Shown here one piece after another: positions 24,260 to 34,690 of a stretch of DNA of 64,000 nucleotides; the first letter of the stretch is position 1, and each line of letters begins with the position of its first letter. Under the pieces are notes generated by a model, which ran no database searches, was not told the DNA's origin, and worked only from the letters and a program-made list of their open reading frames with translations. The DNA is from Acholoe squamosa (taxonomy: Eukaryota; Annelida; Polychaeta; Phyllodocida; Polynoidae). Both the position numbers and the translations under genes were made by a program. The stretch spans positions 35,998,950 through 36,062,949 of the forward strand of contig OX439047.1 of assembly GCA_949317995.1 (NCBI GenBank), read 5' to 3'.

Positions 24260-26540
24260 CAATAATGAATGATCTGCAGGTCGATGTGCAATCAATGGGG
24301 CCATCGTTATGATAATGGAACCCAACATATTCCTCCCCACAACAACCCCTATCTATAATACTAATATTATGACCTGGCCTCAGCAATTGCTTCACTCAAC
24401 AACACTGGCATGTTTCAGCACTTAACTTCCATCGACTGGCACTGCATGAGGGGCTGGGTGCTGGGGTGTCTTTTGTCTGATTGGCTTGAGGGATGGCAGG
24501 CAGCCAAGCCTTTTAGGTCCTATCTAATCTATACTGGATGTAAATTTATAATGTAAATACCACCAGTTAGATCTGCAGATGTGGCCTAGGGAGGTTAGGG
24601 GATGGTCTTATAGCTGTGGGGTCTAGGGTTAGAGGTTTGGTGGTAGCATTGGTCAGGTGGATTAGTCCTTTTAAGGGCAGGGTCCAGTAATAGTATAAAT
24701 TGTAGTAGTATAAAAAGATAACACATGAGATAGTTGCATTGTATAATGGTATAGAGCTGTCCCAAAAGAACAGGCGCTGAAGACTATGTAGGTATATAAA
24801 ACCTGCATTCTGAAAGGAAAGATAAATATAACGAGATATTCAATAGAGAAAAGATATAATTAGCCTCACAAATCAAACAAGGTAGATAAAATAAGATCTG
24901 ATGAATAATAATTATAGTTAAGCCTTGGACAGCAAGGTCAAGACAAAGCAACCTCTGTGCCTCTTCTGTGGACCAAGATGTATTGTAAGAAAACCATCAG
25001 AATAGCTGTAAGGGGAGACATACATGCACTTATGGAAATGCCAGTTCAATACAATCCCATCAACAAAGTATTATGTTAACCTGACCTCAGCCAGAAAAGC
25101 CAGTCAGGAGGAAAAGAGCACAAGCCCCCTACAGAGCAGTCACTGACTGAAAGCAGCGCAGCAGGCACCACTGTTTGACAATAATATCCTATGTTATCCA
25201 ATTAAGTTAGATTAGTTAACATGAGGATTTGGCCACTTATAAAAAGATCAGCAAGGCATCAGGTGGAGGATAGCTTCCCACAGTGCTGGCTTAAGTACAA
25301 AATGTTGAGAGAGGTGTTTGTGAATGATAACATATACTTATACATGACAGATCCTTCCTATAGGGTATATTATACAATGTCTATTGTTAAGATTAAGCAA
25401 TGGGAAGTAGTAACTGGTCAAACAGAGACAATCTGACATAGCCTTCCTTATAGACATGAAATATAGTTATCACCATAACACTTAAATCTTCCTGTTCTCA
25501 GAGAATCCAATTATTTTGGAAATAACCTCTCTGTAGGCTATAGCACAAATATCCAGTGCACTATCGACGGGTGTGTCAATTTCCTGTTGGGTTCCAATTT
25601 GCAACTAAATAATATCGAGGAGTATTCAACACAAAGTCACTAGGTGAATATTTGAATAGGATACAGGCAATGGCTGGCTGAGACCTATGTACCCCCTTCA
25701 TGGTCACATAATGTATTACATGTAATGCATTATACATAATGTATTACATGTAATGTATTATACCATAGGGTCGTCATGATCCATGAATGCAGCACAGGAG
25801 TAATTTGCCATATTAGAGACAATGCTGGAGGGTCTGCATGTAGTGCAGTCCTGGTGAGTAGACTCTAGTACTGCAATGACACAGCATGATCACAAAGGTA
25901 CATGCATTGTGTAACCTCTAAAGTGCCAAACATGTGTAGTAGCCAGGGTCTACTCCAGTAGGTACACCTAGTTCATGCTGAAGTGGGTTACTCCAGGGTT
26001 ATATAACATCTCACTTATGTGACACCTGGACAAGAGTAGGGCCAGACGAACGTCTTATAATGGTATTTGTGTGCTACGCATATATACTTTACACAGTACA
26101 TATATAATGTAAGCACTTGTGTGCTTTCTGTGCGTTGAGGGTCATGTTTATGAACATGTAGGGTTCTATGGGTTGTCTGATTTATTGGAATGAGAGAAAA
26201 GGGAGGAGGAGTGGGTAGAAAGGCTTTACTCTTCCAGCCAAGTTTATTCGATTTCTCTAATCTAGAATCCAAGCTAAATAGTCACTAGCACCTTGATGTT
26301 TACAACATTAGAGGGGAATGACACATGATAACCTTGAAGGCCTTTCTGGTTGGCTAACATACTAATTAACAATTGTATACTTTTAAAAATCTTTTTTTTT
26401 CTTTGATCTAATCATTGTCGTCCCCCACTATAGATAATTGAAAGTAATGAGTCACCAATGTCTTGGTTGTTCACCCCATCATTACGATTACATGTATACT
26501 CAGCTGTTCAAATTAGGCCTACATGTGTCCCTCAAGTGCC
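24260..26540. other. No confidently supportable gene
   Basis: A strong minus-strand acceptor (TTATCTTTCCTTTCAG, exon start 24809) leads into an 80-codon open frame. Its Tyr/Phe-rich translation is AT-bias-like and no donor follows. The plus-strand open frame 25221-25436 (71 codons) has no recognisable content. The palindromic direct repeat at 25706-25762 is listed separately. Confidence 0.4.
25706..25762. repeat. Two tandem 28-bp palindromic units
   Basis: ACATAATGTATTACATGTAA followed by TGCATTAT or TGTATTAT occurs twice back to back. The unit centre TAATGTATTACATGTAATAC is itself nearly self-complementary, so the pair can form a cruciform or a long hairpin. Confidence 0.8.
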
Positions 26541-26545
26541 CCCAC

Positions 26546-26779
26546 CTGGTTCAGGAACAGCCTCTCTCAGCATAACCACCCAACCACATTCTCCAGAAGC
26601 ACTCTTCCTCTTGCTTCTCAACATGGCCAAGTCATGATATTGAAATCCTTGACTATTGACTATTGGGTAATAGGCCAATATTTCCACAGCAGCTGCTCTT
26701 TTCGCCACACGTCTAGTTTTGGGAAATCCCCCCCCCCTAACACTGTGTATTGAACCCTTTACAGTGTGTCCAGTAGTGA
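26546..26779 (-). CDS. Candidate internal exon, unknown product
   Basis: A minus-strand acceptor (GTCGACTCCTTCAG|) starts a 234-bp stretch open in one frame, ending at ACCAG|GTGGGG. The translation includes KTRRVAKRAAAVEILAYYPI and ASGECGWVVMLREAVPEP. It looks protein-like but matches no family I know. The donor is weak, and the starting phase does not fit directly onto the exon at 27515-27674, which ends in phase 0. At least one more exon would be needed between them. The plus strand is also open in places. Confidence 0.28.
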
Positions 26780-27514
26780 CTGAAGGAGTCGACTTAAACA
26801 CTTGGGCCTCCTTAACATTGTATGGCCAAGGCAACCCCTTATGTCATCCCAAATACAGACCCTCCCAAAGGGTCAAACGACTTAGAGTGCCTTGTAAGAA
26901 ATAATAATATTGTGAAGCGGGCAGGATTCGGCATGCACGTTGGCAGATTAGACTCCCTTCAAGTTAGTGTTGTTTAGAGTCTCACGAGTGGTTAGATAGG
27001 GCCCAGAAAGGCTGAGCAGGGAACAGGGAGCGCAGGGGGCCATGGCCCCCTCCATGGCCCCCTCCACTTTGAAGTTGGGTGCCAATATACCATTTTTTTT
27101 TAGAGAACTACGGAAATTTGGACTCAGATTGACCTAAAATACAGCAAAATCCAGGTACAACTCCTAAATTTTCTCCGACAAAAGGCAAATCCATTCAAAA
27201 TACAATAAAAAAAAGAAGTAAAACTAAAATGTTCTTGGGCCTTTGGTGCCATGATGAAAATTCATATCTCCGCCAAACTATCACCCCTAAATATCTGCCC
27301 CCCCTCAACTTCACTCACGTTCTGCCACCCTTGTTAGATTAAATTGAAAGTGAGGAACACCTGATTACTCAAGGGGTCTCCTGGATTTCAGGGTTAGACC
27401 TAGACCATTACGGTCGGTGACTGCAATAAATATGTCCCTAGAAAATGCCGAATTCCTAGAATGTTGAGGAATTCACCATTCTTTCTCATAATATCAAGGA
27501 CATTGCAAACTTAC

Positions 27515-27674
27515 CTTAAAAGTACTTCTGATGATAAAGTGGGCAGGCATCCGTTGAACAGTGGACGGTAAATCTCGGAAAACCATCACCTGATTGGCTG
27601 GTTGCTGGTTGCCAAAGCAACCAGAGAGGCCAAGCAGGCCAACCAGGACGAAACGGACAATTTGTCTGAACATT
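27515..27674 (-). CDS. First coding exon of a secreted protein gene
   Basis: The minus strand shows an excellent acceptor (CCCTTTTCCCCTTTTTCAG|A). The ATG (27673-27671) lies one base into the exon, followed by 53 in-frame codons to an excellent donor AAG|GTAAGT. The translation begins MFRQIVRFVLVGLLGLSGCF, a classical signal peptide with likely cleavage after CFG. It continues NQQPANQVMVFRDLPSTVQR and MPAHFIIRSTFK, ending in phase 0. The acceptor just upstream of the ATG implies at least one upstream 5' UTR exon. The product is secreted or a membrane protein with cleaved signal. The mature N-terminus matches no family I recognise. Possible downstream exons on this strand are at 26546-26779, 23814-23994 (Ig-like) and 22048-22141 (C-type-lectin-like), none confirmed as the same gene. 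Confidence 0.78.
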
Positions 27675-27679
27675 CTGAA

Positions 27680-29160
27680 AAAGGGGAAAAAGGGTCAATT
27701 GATAAACTGTTTATTTAATGTTCAAATTACAATCTTAAGAAAACACGGAAATTTATCTTTTCTTTATCATTAATTCCACTGATTACCATCATTGGCAGTT
27801 GGAGCCAAACGTTTTTCACATCAGGTTAATCGTCATTTTGTTTATAAGATGCCATAATATAGAATTTGTTATAAACAGTCTTAATTCCACTAACTGGATA
27901 TAGTACTGCTCCATATTATGCAGGACACTAATGGGAGTTCTTAAGCACAATCCATTCACATCTGCACATTATAACATGTTCTACAGGCTACATAAAATGA
28001 AGTTCATATTTATGTATACATTTTGGCACCCACATCCTTGTAGACTAACATAAGCACAGTATAGTGGGAACCCCATTTACTACACTACACTATTCGCAGT
28101 TGTGTGTGAAATGGAGGAAGAGGAGAATATTGTGTCTAGAAGAGTGGGGGTGGGGTGGTGTAGGGGGGATGGGGAGGGGGTAGTTCATGGTCTCTGGCAG
28201 GTGTCAACAGGTCTGGGCAGGTCAGGAGGACGAATCCCACACCTATGACACACCTGGTCGCCCTCATCAGGGGGGCCCAGGCCCCAAACCTGTATGGACT
28301 AGCTGATGTATGACTTGGATCTTCTACATAGTTATATGTGTGTATACATCAGGCTTTAGGGAGGTCTAAAATTTTGGAGAAGGCTTGGGGGAGCAGTCAA
28401 CCGCTTTTACGCCCTTTTCATAGAGTATGACACATGGTGACATGCCCACCATTTGAATTTAAAGCTCACTACACACAGTGTATTTAAATCAAACCTTTTA
28501 TTTTGTCAGGGTTTGCAATTATAGCCATTGACCAAATTCAGATGTAACATGTAATGTATTGATATTACAATATTACCCACAATCCATCAGAATGAGGGGA
28601 GGCTTTTTGTGCATGGGTGCAAAACGTCTGGCCAACACTTTTTGGCTGCTACATAGTTTTTTTTTCAAAGCTCCTAAACCTATGATAGGTGTAATAGGTC
28701 GCTGTCTTATATTATGTAGGATATAACTAGAACCATAGAATCACTGGGCGACCCTACCCCCCCCCCCTCCGTCTAGATTCTGATACCAGACTAGTCAATA
28801 TATAATCATACATTGTAATCAATAGACAGACTGGTTGCCCTATATATACAGTGCATACCGATTCAATGAATATCATAAACCCCATGATCAGATACAGGCA
28901 TATCACCCTGTTATGATGGACTCTACTTCTGTGACCTAGATCTATGCAATGGCAATGGGGGAGTATTATGGTACCAATCCAATGTCCATTACCTTAGGGA
29001 TACGTTTAAGTACGCTTATAGTGAGCCGAGTATGTTTCCCTACCCTTCCCTACCTTATCCATAGATTTCCCTAACCTATCCCTGTGCTTCAACATGACAG
29101 AAAATCATTTGAGAAGCGTAAAAGTTCATATTAAAAAAAATAACTCAATACCTTCCTGAC
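27680..29160. other. Probable 5' intron of the minus-strand gene
   Basis: There is no exon-like segment. The region between the coding exon at 27515-27674 and the possible 5' exon donor at 29166-29171 is AT-rich with GT-rich patches (about 28140-28190). Confidence 0.35.
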
Positions 29161-29165
29161 TTGGC

Positions 29166-29171
29166 GCTTAC
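29166..29171 (-). other. Possible 5' UTR exon donor site
   Basis: The minus strand reads CTCAA|GTAAGC, with exon sequence at 29172 and above. It lies upstream of the secreted-protein exon and could end a non-coding first exon. The same exon sequence has an open frame (29168-29380), but the ATG with signal peptide in the next exon makes a UTR role more likely. Confidence 0.3.
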
Positions 29172-30946
29172 TTGAGGCGAGCGTATCCAAGAGCATAGTG
29201 CGTACACCTACAAATACAGTACTGATATACAGTAGGATGGGGGTGGGGTGGGGATGGTTCACTCAGGGGTATGGACTCTTCCTGCACCCTGGGGACAATA
29301 CATGCACCCTGGAGTGATTGAGGGGTGGTCGGGCGTGTACCACAACATGATGATTGATAGGTCACATGGTGCTCCATCATCCAATCAAATGCAGCACAAA
29401 CTGCTATTATTCACAACATAGACTTATCCACCCATATCACTCACACACAGGGATGTTTTATACATGTGTATGAAGGTAGCTTCCGCCAGAATAGAGTACT
29501 ATCTATTCCTGTTCAATGACAGTTGACACCCCCCAATCCTACACATACAGAACCATGCATTGCAATCCTACGTACATTAGATTTTACCACCTACATAGAT
29601 AAATTGTTAATCTAGAGCTAATCATGCAAGAACGACTAAACATAAACAGTGGTGCAGTCCCTTTTTTTTTATCATACACTATCTATAGTTTATGATGGTT
29701 TTATAAAAACCATTTCAGAATTATTCAGACACAATTGGTTTAGGTGAAAGCATCATCATTAGGAGATCTTTTCCCACTTATATCTCTACCACCCAGTGTT
29801 ATTAACATCCAAAGGATTAACCATAGTCTAAGATTAAAAGATGTAAAATCAATCAATCCCCGATGAATAATTCCTTTATAGGAGCCATACCAATGCCTCT
29901 TCTAGCATCGATTCCCCACGTTGGTCTATACCCATTGATGTGGCTATAAAAAGCCTTCCTCTTGCATTATTCACAGCAGTTGTAGATATGCAATCGGACA
30001 AGTGTACCACAAAGCTACCCTATAAAAAGTCTATTTACTGCTCAGCTGGGTTGGTATTTTAGTATGGCAGGGCATGCACCATCTCTGGAATAATATGGTC
30101 GTAAATAATACATTAGATAAGGCTGTTATCTACTCTGGTCACCTCTAATTTGCTATAATCTGGTGCCATTAGGTAGTTCGAGTATAGAGGACGGTGTGTA
30201 AATGGTGGGAGGTTGGGTACATTAGGAATGTTTGCTCGATACACCCAACGCCTATCTATAGTATAGATCTACTGTTAACCCTGTGTTATATGGGTCCCGT
30301 GCCATTATATGACCTGTAAAGATGTGGGTCGGTCATGCATACATTTGACAGCTGCCCTGGTTTTTTTCGGTAACGTTGACAGCTTGCTGGAAGGCCATCT
30401 GACAGCAACCTACATAGTAGAAGCTTGATAGCACCATCGATTGGTGGTAGGAGGGAGGCAATGTCGGGATCCGTGTCAGGATCCAACCTCTCCCCGTCTA
30501 ATACCCCATCCTCCCCGGGTGACAGTGGCCTCATCTCCCCTCATCCCCCTCCCCATCCCCGTCACACTGTGTGCTGTCACCATGACCACCCTGTCCTACA
30601 AGTGGTATGATGCTGTGTCCCACAGCCTTCCTACGCCTGCATCTTCTATGGCATCACTATAAGGGTACTCTACTGAACCTTAACAATGGGGATATGTAAA
30701 GGGAGTGGTATCAGGAAGCTGGTAAGAAGAGGTAAAGGGATGAGTTCTGTGTTTATAATGCTACATTGTATATTGGGGGATGGCTGTTTTCCTCTAGTGT
30801 CCCCACCTGGTGAGAAGCAGACCCACTAAAAGCACGGATGGCGTACAGCTTAAGGCTGCTTTGACAGCGCTGGATGGCTGGGGCTATGCCAGTGAAGCCG
30901 AACGACTATGGCCGATCCCTACAAACCTGAGGGTGAGATGTGGTCC

Positions 30947-31168
30947 TCCAGGGGCCTCCTCCGGGGTGCTTCTCCTGTTTGTTGGTGTCCACAGGGTCTA
31001 GGCCACCATCCCCAGCCTCCTGCTCTGCCTTAGTCCGCCTAGGTCTGTCCTTAAACGCCAAAATTGCCCATGTTTTTGGTCGCCCTAGTCCACTCTCCAA
31101 TGCCTCCGCTGCCGATGTACACAATTCAATAGGCTGTTCCAGGCTACGCCCACACCCACTCCATTAAA
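30947..31168. other. Segment open on both strands, strand undecided
   Basis: Plus strand: a strong acceptor (TTTGTTGGTGTCCACAG|GG, exon from 31000) leads a frame with LVRLGLSLNAKIAHVFGRPS that ends in TAA at 31165-31167. Minus strand: about 87 codons are open, containing KTWAILAFKDRPRRTKAEQE, up to CCTCAG|GTTTGT. Only one, or neither, can be real. The minus reading has the more natural charged composition, while the plus reading has the better acceptor. Confidence 0.25.
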
Positions 31169-32272
31169 GCATTCAGCCATGCAATAGCCAAAGGATTCTC
31201 GTGAGTTCTTTTAGATGAAACGGCCCCAGCACTAATGAATGCTTTACAACATCGTGTGATGTAAGCACGTGAGTAGTATGGGAATATTAGCGGATGGTCA
31301 AGCAGAGCAAGGGCTATTATTTATCGTGGGAAAAATTAATGCGGAGGGTGGAGGTGGTATGCTGGGAAGAGCAGGTTGGCTGTGGTCGGTCGCTGCGCCT
31401 GCTATGCCTGCGGTTCCCGCTCGCCAGTCGTCTGACTGACTTTCCAATGGAAATACCATCGGGCGGAAAGGCGGCCAGTCCCTGCAAATGAACGTGGATT
31501 TTACCTTGGAGAGGCTTGGCGGCAGTGAGTGAGCGGGTGAGGGAGAGCAGCTGTGAGTAGGAGGTGATTTGGGGGTTTGGCTCAGGAGTTTATCTATTTT
31601 TTTCGCTTATAGTAAGTGCCAACCTTTACGCTGCTGCATCCCTTACTTCTCGCCTCCTCCTTCTATCGCCGTGATCCCGCCGGCCTACCCGGCCTGGGCT
31701 GCTGGGCGCCCGGCCTACCTAGCTCAGTACAAGCGGTCTCCTATGGATGTTAGTAGTACATGGTGTGGAGGTAGTAGTAGTATACGCCGTATCTGAGGAC
31801 GTACCTACGGCCGGTACTGGGGGCAGGCACGCCCCGCCACCGCGCACCAGGCAACGTCGCCACCGCCACCACCGACGTCGCCCACGTCGCTGCCTATCGT
31901 CGATCACTTCCGCTGCCGCAGAAGCAGCAGCAGGCACCGCGCCCTTTACATGTTGATGCTATACAGGCGACCCGGCGCCTCGTCAGCTCTGTGGTGAACG
32001 ACAAAAGGGGCATATAGCAGGCAATGTGGCCCTGCAGTGACCCACCTACCAGCAGCGACGTTATGGCCTCCTCCCCGGCTCCTACCGGGGGCCAGGCCGC
32101 GCTCTCCGGATCCTCCTCCCCCGATCCCTGTATCCGGGCCCGACGACAACTTCACCCCTTCACCTGTATCAACCGCCGCCGAGGTGGGAACAATCCCGGC
32201 GGCGGCCGTTGTGGATATTCCAATACCTTAACCACTAGTCACCATTATTGTAGCTCCGATAGCCCCTGGAGG

Positions 32273-32464
32273 ATGGGGCCTCTGCTCACGGCCCTTTTAC
32301 TAGTAACCATAGGGCTGGGATCTCCTCCTGTGGCCTCTGCCGCCCTACTATCGGATACCTCCTGGGCGGCCGACTGCCAGAAGTTCTCCCTCTCTGATAA
32401 GATAGAGGTGGGATGGGCGGACGCTGGCAACCTGGTGGAGCTACACATCCGTCACAATGTCCAG
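32273..32464 (+). CDS. First coding exon, secreted/DOMON-like protein
   Basis: The exon runs from ATG in a good context (GGAGGATGG) for 64 codons to an ideal donor CAG|GTGAGT, ending in phase 0. Residues 1-23 (MGPLLTALLLVTIGLGSPPV, then ASA) form a signal peptide with cleavage expected after ASA. The mature part reads DTSWAADCQKFSLSDKIEVG and WADAGNLVELHIRHNVQ. A single Cys followed by a strand pair ending in I-V-W...ELHI resembles the start of a DOMON domain, but this assignment is tentative. In-frame ATGs at 32024 and 32063 exist. They would bury the signal peptide, so 32273 is preferred. It lies in a CpG-rich island. No second exon was identified in the 31 kb downstream. Confidence 0.75.
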
Positions 32465-33058
32465 GTGAGTACCCCATGAACTGCTCATTAGCATAGAAAT
32501 GAGCTGCTCATTGTGCTGGTGTATGTAATAAACTTAGGTAGGCAAGGCAGCCTGACCCTCAGGTACTTCATGATTTAAGTGCAATGTGCACATGTGCCAG
32601 CATGTGCTAAGCATTTATAAACCGAAAAAATATAATTTTCATCCTCCAACCCAGCTCATACGCTTTATTCTATACCGCCCGCTCCCCACAGCAGCACAGC
32701 ACACAGGCTCCATGGCTGAATGCGTTCATTTGTGTCCCTAAAAGCAAGCACTGCTCCTTTCTGTATAAATAAAATACCCATGGCAAACGGACCAATCCAC
32801 ACAGACCTTAGGTACATCACAGACTCAACCACCCGTCACTCACTTAACAACAACTACCTTACTTATTTTATTTTTTCTTTTCTACTTTATTCAACACTCC
32901 TCCCTCAAATGGTGTATATCTGGTCCACCATCAATTCGACCCCCCCCCCCGGCCACCACACATGTATAAGGGAACCTTATCCTTCTACCCCCTACACTCA
33001 AATCAGCAGGAGTTGGCAGAGAAGGGTAGCAGGGAGGATTCAGGCATCTACTTCCTCT
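32465..33058. other. Start of intron of the plus-strand gene
   Basis: The sequence begins GTGAGT and is AT-rich, with a C-run at about 32941-32950. No exon is supported. Confidence 0.5.
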
Positions 33059-33308
33059 GGAGGGTCTTGACAAAAGTGAAACGAGAACCAAGAAAGAAAA
33101 CATGCACGTTTTTCTCTTGCTAAATAATTGTGTGGATAATCGTTTAGAGAAAACGTGCACATTTTTCTACATCTCAAAAAGAGTTTTCCATTGATTCTGC
33201 TATAGTTTCTTTTTGTCAACACTATGAAAATGAGTTAGGCCTTTTCCTCAGCACTCTATGAAAATATTTATGGATATGCTTCCTCGTTTACTTTTGGCAA
33301 GACCCTCC
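33059..33308. mobile_element. MITE copy 1 of the GGAGGGTC family
   Basis: The left end GGAGGGTCTTGACAAAAGTG continues into AAACGAGAACC. The right end is its inverse (TTCCTCGTTTACTTTTGGCA then AGACCCTCC). The subterminal AACATGCACGTTT and AAACGTGCACATTT form inner inverted repeats. At 250 bp it has no ORF. The same family is present at 44102-44456. No clear target duplication is visible. Confidence 0.75.
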
Positions 33309-33309
33309 T

Positions 33310-34690
33310 GAAGTCTCCGTGAGCCTTCCCTGCAGTCTACACCTCAGCAAAGACACTGAGAGTCAATGCATGCTATACACAATCAGGACTCACTCCAGAG
33401 TGGCTTGGGAATTTCTTGGGAAAGACTTGGGATATTCCCAGGAAAGACTCAGGATATTCCGAGGAACTGGACATGTTTTATTTTCTTGAGTATAAGATGT
33501 TCTGGCATGTCCAAATTTCCCGGGAAAATCACGTTTTCCTTGCCCAAGTTGTGAACGTTCCCAACTCGAGTCCTGTTCAGTGGGCAGATACCAAAACTTC
33601 GCAATTGCTGGTTAATGTTAATAGCCCCGGGTTAAAGCATTTGTGGGTACATCATAAACTCACGTCCTTTCAGGAATTCCAATATAAAAAATAGTGGGGT
33701 AGACCTCTCCTTGAAGGGTAGACACTATCATGTATACTCACCATGCACCTGGTAAATTCCTTATAAAACGGAAAAACTTTTTCTCATCTATAACGAAGGC
33801 AATGGGAAGAGATAGGGGGAAGGCAAAAACATATTCAGCTACTATGGCCAGAGACTCGGGGGCACCTAGCGGCATAATAGCAATCCAGGGAAAGGCGGGA
33901 AATGCATTGGCAGACGACAATTCGCTATAAGCATGTTAATGACGCCCATATCCACACCGCCGTCCATCATTCCATATTAGTCCAGCAGACTACCTTGTCC
34001 TCCTCGGTGCAGATAGCAATAAAGCCCCAAAAGCCCCGAGCAACCAGCCCCCAGTAACTCCTAGACTCGTACCATAGCAGCCGACAACAGGAAATGGCGG
34101 TAAAAAAAGCGCGCCGAAACAGACTCGCGTAGCAGACGACATTGCAAGCAGGCTGATACCAATATGCATAGTTATGAGCGGGCGACGCGCATCGGGCCTA
34201 GGGATCAACCAACACTGATTCGCCGTGCTGATAACGAGCAAGATTGGATTTCGGCTTGAATAATTGCAGTTTTCCCGCCTGTAAATCAATTTGCCAATGT
34301 CGAGCCAGGGAATAATAACTAGCCATGATAGGGTCGTTATTAGCATCAGGGACATGGGATGGAAGTTGTCTTGACGAGACTTGGTGGGTGGGTGGTTGTG
34401 GTGGGTGGAAATGTAGTATATGGAATGGGACTTGGACGCTGGGATATAGTGTGTTCAAAATAACGCCTCTCATGATGTCGATTGATTTATTACCGATCGT
34501 CCTGTCGCGACCACCATCCTGCCAACAAAATGAGCACTGGTTAACGAGGGTTTACATTTTACTTTCTGGTTGATAATGGACCATGATTTCAGGACTTTAT
34601 TTTTTATGGCTATAGAAATCCTACATGGCGCCTTTATGATTCCCTTGCGTCATAACGTTGCGCGATACTGATTTCTCACTGCTTTATAAT
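33310..34690. other. Mostly unique DNA with a CpG-rich patch
   Basis: CpG density rises at about 34080-34210 (GCGCGCCG, ACTCGCG, GGGCGACGCGC), with AAATGGCGG at about 34093. This could be an internal regulatory island. Direct repeats of a GGATATTCC motif occur at about 33428-33465. No exon is supported. Confidence 0.35.

Larger units (their letters stand above)
30400..32480. promoter_or_regulatory. CpG-island-like region between divergent genes
   Basis: GC and CpG density rise sharply relative to the flanks, strongest at 31600-32460 (for example repeated CGCC and ACGTCGCC runs near 31840-31900). It ends in the plus-strand signal-peptide exon at 32273-32464. The start of the minus-strand gene lies to its left. 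It is a good candidate for a shared or paired promoter. Dense open frames on all strands here reflect GC content, not genes. Confidence 0.55.

Noticed and set aside
24560-24809. 80-codon minus frame after an excellent acceptor
   Set aside because: The translation is Tyr/Phe/Leu-rich as expected from AT-rich DNA and no donor or conserved pattern follows. Only the acceptor is good.
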